Shown here one piece after another: positions 7,915 to 12,500 of a stretch of 12,500 nucleotides of DNA. Numbering within the stretch: position 1 is the first letter of the stretch; the number at the start of each line of letters is the position of its first letter. The DNA comes from Eimeria necatrix (lineage: Eukaryota; Apicomplexa; Conoidasida; Eucoccidiorida; Eimeriidae). Made by a program: the position numbers and the translations under genes. The stretch lies in NCBI RefSeq assembly GCF_000499385.1, contig NW_013655225.1, positions 2,954 through 15,453 on the forward strand. Reading direction: 5' to 3'. The notes beneath the pieces are model-generated. The model searched no databases and was not told where the DNA came from. It saw nothing but the letters and a program-made list of their open reading frames with translations.

Positions 7915-8087
7915 CAGCAGCAGGTTGCTGGTGCGGACAAAGCCTGGGCGAGCCGCAGCAGCTGCGAGACGCTGGCGCCCTGCAGCGCGCGGCCTTCGGT
8001 GAAGTGCAGCAAAGAGGCCCTCAAGAACTCCCGGCCCCCCTCGCCTATGGCGAAGGCCACGCCTTCTGTATACGGCTCGGCCTGCCC

Positions 8088-8129
<42 letters not shown>

Positions 8130-8401
8130 GCAGCAGCGGCAGAGGGAGCGAGAAGCTTGGTGGGGCTTCGACAGCGCTGCTGCTCCTGTGCAGCAGAGAA
8201 AATGCAAAGGGACTTTTCGCTGCCCAAGGAGCCAGCAGCGAGCTTAGGGTTTAGGGTTTAGGGTTTAGGGTTTAGGGTTTAGGGTTTAGGCGTCTCACAG
8301 TGAGGTTGTGCTGCAGCAAAAGCTGCTTCAGCTCTTGAGCATTCATATATTCCAAAACAGCTTCTTTGGTCACGAAGGGCCGCCCAATCTCTTCATCCGA
8401 T

Positions 8402-8432
<31 letters not shown>

Positions 8433-8503
8433 CTGCTGCTGCTGCTGCGCTGCTCCTGTTGCCTTCCAGGCGCTCCAGCCTTCGCTGGCCCTTTTGGGCT
8501 TGC

Positions 8504-8544
<41 letters not shown>

Positions 8545-8680
8545 AGCAGCAGAATTGCATGCAAAAGAATCCTCGCAAGCTGCTGCGGCGGGGGCCCCCA
8601 AAAGACCGCAAGCAGCCACGGGGGCCCCCCGCAAGGAGGGGCCCCCAAAGGGCCCCAGCTGGCTCCATGAAAGCTGCTGC

Positions 8681-8718
<38 letters not shown>

Positions 8719-9033
8719 CCCCTGAGGGCCCCCGAGAGGCCCCCATGATGCATCTGCTTCTTTTGGGGTCCCCAGGGGCCCCAGCTGGCCCTCTGGGGCC
8801 TCCGGGGGGCCCCCTGGGGGGCCCCCCAGGGGGCCCCCCAGGGGGCCCCCCGTGGCGCTCTTGAACCCTGGGCTTCTAAGGGGGGCCCCTTGTAAGGGAG
8901 AGGAAGTTAAAGGTAGGGGATCTGCTGCAGCAGCAGCTGCACCGGGAGCTGCAGCAGCAGCAGCAGCTGCTGCTGCTGCTGCTGCCGGTGATGCTGCTGC
9001 AGCAGCTGCAGCAGATGAGCCGGGATGCAGCAT
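6168..9033 (-). CDS. Unidentified low-complexity-rich protein, about six exons, about 713 residues
   Basis: Proposed exons: 9033-8299, 8081-7939, 7706-7527, 7462-7385, 7277-7187 and 7082-6168 (stop TAA at 6168-6170). Phases agree at all junctions. The start at 9033 has GCAGCCATG context and an in-frame TAG 9 bases upstream. Exon 1 (1-245) is Ala, Gln and Gly/Pro repeat followed by a conserved-looking tail, EEIGRPFVTKEAVLEYMN then ELKQLLLQHNLT. Exons 2-5 add helical segments such as REFLRASLLHF, LWPLVQRIRAERVSG, RDSGGRILNIIY, LTIGLHGRVRLKLLITRR. Exon 6 opens LERVRLRYATVAELLALAWV and LGLWRAVEEIAQ, passes Ala/Gln blocks and ends in a helical region (IVHELLALVRNRLL). I do not recognise the family. 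The RDxxGRILxIIYxFTR segment followed by a hydrophobic helix weakly recalls PEX11, but this is only a hint. Exons 3-4 could be read in another frame (see findings), and the exon 2 donor GTCCGC is weak. Confidence 0.6.
6703..6762. repeat. GGGGGCCCC-type cluster in exon 6
   Basis: Closely spaced GGGGGCCCC and GGGGCCCCC blocks encode Gly/Pro-rich sequence (GGAPSCGGGPLQQGGPPAP) in the exon frame. Confidence 0.6.
6884..6921. repeat. CAG array in exon 6 encoding poly-Ala
   Basis: Twelve to thirteen CAG units lie next to CCCCCCCCCG. In the exon frame they read as poly-Ala followed by GGGQAGE. Further Ala blocks in the same exon lie at 6427-6450 and 6574-6608. The flanking frame is helical and continuous, so these arrays look translated. 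Confidence 0.65.
7321..7373. repeat. Telomere-like array A (CCCCAAA grading to CCCTAAA) in intron 4 of the unidentified gene
   Basis: On the plus strand about three CCCCAAA-type units precede about four CCCTAAA units. On the transcribed strand the intron reads GTGCAAG, seven bases, then TTTAGGG repeats. The array lies inside the gene, so it is interstitial and not a chromosome end. Confidence 0.9.
7743..7924. repeat. CAG arrays in intron 2 of the unidentified gene
   Basis: Interrupted CAG/CAA/ACAG triplets precede a pure CAG run (7876-7911). In the frame of exon 2 they would give a long poly-Cys run, which is implausible. An intron from about 7938 to 7707 removes them and keeps phase. Confidence 0.65.
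8089..8128. repeat. CAG array at the 3' end of intron 1 of the unidentified gene
   Basis: About 13 CAG units lie just beyond the exon 2 acceptor (GGGCAG on the coding strand), again placing a CTG tract at a 3' splice site. Confidence 0.7.
8244..8290. repeat. Telomere-like array B (TTTAGGG) in intron 1 of the unidentified gene
   Basis: About 6.5 perfect TTTAGGG units on the plus strand. On the transcribed strand CCCTAAA repeats begin about 8 bases after the GTGAGACG donor at 8298. Confidence 0.95.
8400..8460. repeat. CAG/CTG inverted repeat encoding poly-Ala in exon 1
   Basis: Nine CAG units (8402-8428), GAG, then CTG units (8432-8449). On the coding strand both arms read as alanine (GCA and GCT), so the inverted repeat leaves the protein a plain Ala tract. 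Confidence 0.75.
8504..8542. repeat. CTG array in exon 1 encoding poly-Gln
   Basis: Twelve to thirteen CTG units on the plus strand read CAG on the coding strand, giving poly-Gln before RQAQKGQRR. A similar interrupted array at 8673-8718 gives a second poly-Gln. Confidence 0.75.
8770..8852. repeat. GGGGGCCCC-type repeats in exon 1
   Basis: Overlapping units of ggggggccccct and ggggggcccccca give repeated Gly-Gly-Pro-Leu/Pro (GGPLGGPLGGPPGGPP) in the exon frame. The units are almost self-complementary. Confidence 0.8.
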
Positions 9034-9042
9034 GGCTGCCTG

Positions 9043-9087
9043 CTACGCCCGTAACCCCCCTCGAACGCCTTCTACAGAGGCCGCCAT
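9043..9087 (-). other. Possible upstream ORF before the unidentified gene (14 codons)
   Basis: An ATG at 9087 in a GGTTCATGG context opens a short frame (MAASVEGVRGGLRA) that ends in TAG 9 bases before the main ATG at 9033. If this sequence is in the 5' UTR it would be a translation-regulating uORF. Whether it is transcribed is unknown. Confidence 0.35.
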
Positions 9088-9092
9088 GAACC

Positions 9093-9136
<44 letters not shown>

Positions 9137-9576
9137 TGCAGGCGGCTCCAGCGGGGCTGGAGAGCCCCTAAAAGTGCATAAAAGAAAAATAATTGAATTA
9201 ATTAATTAAAAAATTAAATAAATAAAAAAGATCGAAGAAAAGCAACGGCTGGCGCCGCCGGCTTGCTAAAAGGAGGTCCCGAGCAGCAGCCGCCTCTCAG
9301 CAGCACTGCAGACCCCCCGAGCTTCGAAAGGCCTCTTTTGCAATAAATTTTGGATTTAAATTAAAATAAATTAATTTTTAAATCCAAAAAAAGAAGACTT
9401 GACTTCAAAGCTGCTTGTCTCGCATGTAGCCACAGCCCCTGCCTCAAGACTGGACACTGAAGCCTCGAGCCGCAGCAGCAGCGGGCCCTGCGGAAGCCCC
9501 GAAGCCTCAAAATGAATTAAATTCAAATTTCCATTTTATTTAATTGCAAACAATCTCAAAAAGCGGCAAAAAGAAG

Positions 9577-9616
9577 CTGCTGCTGCTGCTGCTGCTGCTG
9601 CAGCAGCAGCAGCAGC
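9577..9616. repeat. CTG/CAG inverted repeat in the intergenic region
   Basis: Eight CTG units run straight into about six CAG units, giving a near-perfect inverted repeat (hairpin) outside any supported exon. Confidence 0.75.
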
Positions 9617-9797
9617 ACTTGCGCTCGGGCTGGTGATCGCTTGGGGGCCCCCGGGCCCCCGCTGCTGCTGCTGCTGAGCTGCTGCAGCTGCGTTTGGGGG
9701 CCCCAATTGAAAAAAAAGAGAATAAATTGAATTGCAATTATAAAAGGACTTTTGTGTTTGATGAACACTTCATTTAATCCCGGGTTTCCGCGCAGAC

Positions 9798-9840
9798 GTG
9801 TCTGTACACCGCGGGGCCCGCCGCAGTGTGTATGTACACC
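9798..9840. promoter_or_regulatory. Two GTGTNNGTACACC motifs spaced 30 bp
   Basis: GTGTCTGTACACC (9798-9810) and GTGTATGTACACC (9828-9840) share flanking CGC(A/G) and CGC bases and start exactly 30 bp apart, 90-130 bp upstream of the plus-strand start codon. They contain GTAC cores like those bound by some ApiAP2 factors. Function is inference. Confidence 0.45.
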
Positions 9841-9929
9841 GCAACTCGCAGCCACTGCTGCGCACTGAAATCCACAACATGTGACCTTCACTTCATTTTA
9901 AATATTCTTTTCTTTCAACAAAGTCCAAA

Positions 9930-10021
9930 ATGAACAACGAAGACCCAGGGGCCCCCTCGCCCCCCGCCGCAGGGGGCCCCCCCGTGTACTGCTGCTGCAG
10001 CGCCCGGCGCTCGTTTTGCCT

Positions 10022-10083
<62 letters not shown>

Positions 10084-10196
10084 TGCAGCAGCAGCAGCAG
10101 GGGCGTTTAGAAGAAGAGAAGCTGCTGGCGATAATTCCGCCTTATTGGAATTTGTATATCACCAACTGCAAACTGCGGTGGAGAGACAGGCGGTGC

Positions 10197-10247
<51 letters not shown>

Positions 10248-12500
10248 GGGGCATTTTTGCTGTTTGTGTCAGCAAATGGAATTGAATTTGAATTGAATAT
10301 GAATTGAATTTGAATTAAATTTGAATTAAATTTATTCAAAAGTAAAGACCAGAAAGAAACTCTTTTGGTTTTATTTTATTTTTTTTTTATTCTTTTTATT
10401 TCTTTTAATTCCTTTTCAATTCCTCTTCTTCCATTTTTCATTTATTTATTTTTTTGCATTTTTTGTTTTTTTTATTTCCCCGAATGTTCTTTAAATCATT
10501 TTATTCTTTTCTTCTTTCAGTTCTTTTTATTCTTTTAATTTCTTTTTTCTTCTTTTAATTTCTTTTTTATTCTTTTAATTTCTTTTTTTACTTTTTTTAT
10601 TTCCTTTTTATTCTTTTAATTTCTTCCTTTTATTCTTTTAATTTTTTATTTTTTTAATTTCTTTTTTTCTTTTTTTAATTTTCTGTTTTGCTCTTCAGTT
10701 TTCTTTTTTATTTCTTTAATTTCTTCTGCATCTTTTTTGTTCTTTTATTTTTTTAATATTTTTTAATCTTTTATTTTCTTTTAAATTTTTTTTATTCTTT
10801 TATTTTCTTTTATATCTTTTTTATTCTTTTATTTCCTCTTATATCTTTTATTTTAATTTCTTTTTATTTTTTTATTCCTTTAATTTCTTTTACGTCTTTT
10901 TCATTCTTTTATTTTCCCTTTTATTTCTTTTATTCTTTTAATTTCTTTTATATCCTTTCTATTCTTGTAATTTCTTTTATCTCTTTTATTCTTTCAATTT
11001 CTTTTTTATTTCTTGTATTCTTTTAATTTCTTTTTCATTTCTTTTGTTCTTTCAATTCCTTTTACATCTTTTATTTTAATTTCTTTTTTATTTCTTTTAT
11101 TCTTTCAATTTCTTTTATATCTTTTATTTTAATTACTTTTTTATTTCTTTTATTCTTTCAATTCCTTTTGTATCTTTTATTTTAATTTCTTTTTTATTTC
11201 TTTTATTCTTTCAATTTCTTTTACATCTTTTATTTTAATTTCTTTTTTATTTCTTTTATTCTTTCAATTCCCTTTATATCTTTTATTTTAATTTCTTTTT
11301 TATTTTTTGAATTTTCTTTTTCAACTTTTTTCTGCACCTCAGCGCACCGCAATCTCAGGTGTACGTACACCTGGTGGGCGCCGCTGCGGCGCGCGAGCTT
11401 TCAGAAAAGAACAAATGGCGAAACAAAAGAACAAATAAACAAACAAATAATAAATAAATAGTTTTATTTTTTATTTTTTAATTCTTTTTTCCTTTTTTCA
11501 GATTAATTGACGCTTTCACTGCCGAGTTTTCCTGGAAGTCTTCTTCTTACTTCCTCCGCGCAATGCGCGCAGGCGCTCAGGTGTACGTACACCCCAGCCT
11601 CCAGCGAAACAGACAGCAAATTCAAAACCCCACAAAACCCAAAACTCCAAACCCCCAGCCACCCAGGGGGGCCCCCCAGGGGGCCCCCCTGTCTAGGGGG
11701 GCCCCCCAGGGGGCCCCCCTGTCTAGGGGGGCCCCCCAGGGGGCCCCCCTCTCTAGGGGGCCCCCCCCACAGGAAAACAGTACCCTAAAAGAGGACTCCT
11801 TGGAGGGGGGCCCCTCAGGCCTTTACCCCTCAAATGGCACTTCTGAAAACTCCACAAGTACCCATTCGGAGGGCCCCCTTCAGGGGGGCCCCCCTCAGGG
11901 GCCCCCCTCACAGGGGGGCCCCTCTGGGGGCCCCTCTGCAGAGGAGATTCCCTCAAAGGGGGGCCCCTGTGCAGAGGGGAGCCCTTCTGAAGGGGGCCCC
12001 CTAGAGGGGGGCCCCCTAGAGGGGGGCCCCCTAGAGGGGGGCCCCCCTGAGGGGGGGCCCCCTAAGGGGGGGCCCCCTGAGGGGGGGCCCCCTGAGGGGG
12101 CCCCCGGTGAGGGTTGTGGTGGGTTTTATGAATTGTTTATGCAAGTGAATTGGCAGCCTTGCCATGGAGACCAAGTGCTTCGAAATGGAGATATAATTAT
12201 CCACAATAGCCTCGTTTTGGAGGTAGCTAAACCCTAAACCCTAAACCCTAAACCCTAAACCCTAAACCCTAGCTGCCAAAGGCCCTTTTTCGGGCCTTTT
12301 GGCCCGCAACTAGAGCAAAGAGGCATGAGGATGAAGAGGGTTTTTCACTCTTTGTTGCATTTGAATTAAAAGCTTCTTAAATTGCATTTATTTCCTCTTT
12401 TGCTGCTTTTAATTTCCAAACTTTTCCATTTCTTTCTTTCTTTTTTGCTGCCTCCAGCTTGCAGCGCCAAATACCCCCGTCAGGCTTCTCTATGAAGACT
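9930..12500 (+). CDS. RluA-family pseudouridine synthase (RPUSD2/Pus8-Pus9-like), 3'-partial
   Basis: Exons: 9930-10192, 11502-12222 and 12458 to beyond the right edge, with matching phases (2, then 0). Exon 1 starts MNNEDPGAPSPP, has a poly-Gln tract and ends EEKLLAIIPPYWNLYITN then CKLRWRDR. Exon 2 continues RLIDAFTAEFSWKSSSYFLR and AMRAGAQVYVH. Known for eukaryotic RluA-type enzymes: a PYYF..Y..CKGRW.GR.LLDVF..EF......YY..AIRAG.V.VN segment followed by LRNGD.I.H. The distal part of exon 2, GDQVLRNGDIIIHNSLVLE, and exon 3, AAPNTPVRLLYED, fit the end of this S4-like domain and the first strand of the catalytic domain. The family isomerises uridine to pseudouridine in tRNA, rRNA or mRNA. The catalytic Asp (HRLD) motif lies beyond the window. 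A long Gly/Pro insertion sits inside the S4-like domain. The ATG has an AAAATGA context. Confidence 0.78.
10020..10100. repeat. CAG array encoding poly-Gln in exon 1 of the pseudouridine synthase
   Basis: About 26 triplets, CAG with interspersed CAA and one CTG, in frame with the ATG at 9930 and with the conserved EEKLLAIIPPYW segment downstream. It looks translated. Confidence 0.8.
10197..10245. repeat. CTG array at the 5' end of intron 1 of the pseudouridine synthase
   Basis: Sixteen CTG units begin four bases after the GTGCGG donor. Read through, they would give poly-Cys or a poly-Leu 'membrane helix', neither of which continues the enzyme's conserved frame. Confidence 0.75.
11038..11310. 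repeat. 53-bp tandem array in the T-rich intron
   Basis: The segment TTCTTTCAATT recurs with its C at 11053, 11106, 11159, 11212 and 11265, a constant 53-bp period over about five copies. Copies differ mainly at one position (ttacatc, ttatatc, ttgtatc). The surrounding 10350-11040 sequence is a looser version of the same words. Confidence 0.9.
11356..11373. promoter_or_regulatory. Perfect 18-bp palindrome CAGGTGTACGTACACCTG
   Basis: A perfect inverted repeat near the 3' end of intron 1. The bases CTCAGGTGTACGTACACC recur exactly at 11576-11593 inside exon 2, where they encode AQVYVHP. Related GTGTNNGTACACC motifs occur at 9798 and 9828. Confidence 0.5.
11666..11762. repeat. 30-bp GGGGGGCCCCCC repeat in exon 2
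   Basis: About 3.2 copies of ggggggccccccaggggg followed by cccccctgtcta. In frame they encode a ten-residue repeat, RGAPQGAPLS, three times. Confidence 0.9.
11869..12112. repeat. 15-bp and irregular GGGGGCCCC repeats in exon 2
   Basis: From 11990 on, seven units of gggggccccctagag-like sequence encode GGPLE three times and GGPPE/GGPPK four times. The upstream part (11869-11980) is an irregular version. All stay in the enzyme's reading frame. Confidence 0.85.
12228..12272. repeat. Telomere-like array C (CCCTAAA) in intron 2 of the pseudouridine synthase
   Basis: About six CCCTAAA units start five bases after the GTAGCT donor at 12223. They are in the same sense-strand orientation as array B, and opposite to array A, relative to transcription. 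Confidence 0.95.
12276..12302. other. Hairpin CCAAAGGCCC / GGGCCTTTTGG in intron 2
   Basis: A 10-base stem with one bulged T and a TTTTTC loop sits directly after telomere-like array C. Its function is unknown. In a eukaryotic intron it should not be read as a bacterial terminator. Confidence 0.6.

Larger units (their letters stand above)
9034..9929. other. Divergent intergenic region
   Basis: About 0.9 kb separates two genes facing away from each other. It holds a CAG run (9093-9137), AT-rich tracts (9181-9230, 9345-9390, 9505-9550 and 9710-9740), a CTG-CAG inverted repeat (9577-9616), a GGGGGCCCCCGGGCCCCC block (9642-9660), and two GTGTNNGTACACC motifs. Two short plausible minus-strand coding stretches near 9240-9330 and 9410-9510 could be 5' exons of the unidentified gene but could not be phased. 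Confidence 0.6.
10193..11501 (+). other. Intron 1 of the pseudouridine synthase (1309 bp, T-rich)
   Basis: Donor CG/GTGCGG and acceptor CCTTTTTTCAG/A join LRWRDR to LIDAFTAEF in phase 2, restoring the family's KGRW.GR.LLDVF motif. The interior from about 10350 to 11335 is almost pure T with scattered C/A (TTCTTTTATTCTTTTAATTTC-like). This is far longer than the 50-150 bp introns of the neighbouring genes. Confidence 0.75.

Noticed and set aside
8244..8290. True telomere or chromosome end
   Set aside because: All three arrays are under 55 bp, lie inside genes and are flanked by unique sequence on both sides.
9556..9891. Minus-strand frame starting MKVTCCGFQC
   Set aside because: No splice signals or recognisable motif. 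It runs through the paired GTGTNNGTACACC sites, AT-rich sequence and a triplet hairpin, so it looks like chance.
10197..10285. Poly-Leu run followed by WGIFAVCVSKWN as a C-terminal membrane anchor
   Set aside because: It requires leaving the frame of the start at 9930. The enzyme's conserved motif resumes only if the CTG array is removed as intron 1.
12276..12302. Rho-independent terminator
   Set aside because: The hairpin is in a eukaryotic intron between two phased exons of the pseudouridine synthase, and the following sequence is not a U-tract.
1..12500. tRNA or rRNA genes, transposons with terminal repeats, and bacterial-style operons
   Set aside because: No cloverleaf, conserved rRNA segment, transposase or reverse-transcriptase motif or paired terminal repeat was seen. 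The gene structures are intron-rich and eukaryotic.

Overview
The window looks like nuclear DNA of a coccidian apicomplexan, most likely Eimeria (E. tenella or a close relative). The evidence is dense CAG/CTG triplet arrays, short interstitial telomere-type arrays (TTTAGGG/CCCTAAA), many small introns, GGGGGCCCC-rich low-complexity stretches, and a secreted LCCL/SRCR/PLAT protein of a kind typical of apicomplexan sexual stages. All gene models below were assembled by eye from splice sites, codon phase and domain motifs. No search or transcript data were available.

Region 1 (1-5808, minus strand): a large gene of at least 25 exons whose 3' end runs off the left edge. The joined exons keep one reading frame through a signal peptide, two PLAT/LH2 domains, an LCCL domain, two SRCR domains, a second LCCL domain and a laminin-G/pentraxin-like domain. 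This matches the LCCL/lectin adhesive-like protein called CCp3, LAP1, PSLAP or SR in Plasmodium and SR1 in Toxoplasma. Almost all CAG/CTG arrays here lie in introns, many abutting a 3' splice site. Four or five of the 24 introns appear to be GC-AG, and one intron looks tandemly duplicated.

Region 2 (6168-9033, minus strand): an unidentified gene of about six exons and about 713 codons. It has Ala, Gln and Gly/Pro low-complexity blocks and several helical conserved-looking segments. Two of its introns carry telomere-like arrays close to the 5' splice site.

Region 3 (9034-9929): a divergent intergenic region with AT-rich tracts and two copies of a GTGTNNGTACACC motif exactly 30 bp apart.

Region 4 (9930-12500, plus strand): the 5' part of an RluA-family pseudouridine synthase gene (RPUSD2/Pus8-Pus9-like). 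Its first intron is 1.3 kb and extremely T-rich, with a 53-bp tandem array. Its S4-like N-terminal domain is interrupted by a long in-frame GGGGGCCCC-repeat segment. The next intron again starts with a telomere-like array.

The three genes show no obvious functional link. What unites the window is the placement of simple repeats around splice sites: telomere-like arrays at 5' splice sites (three of three) and CTG arrays at 3' splice sites.
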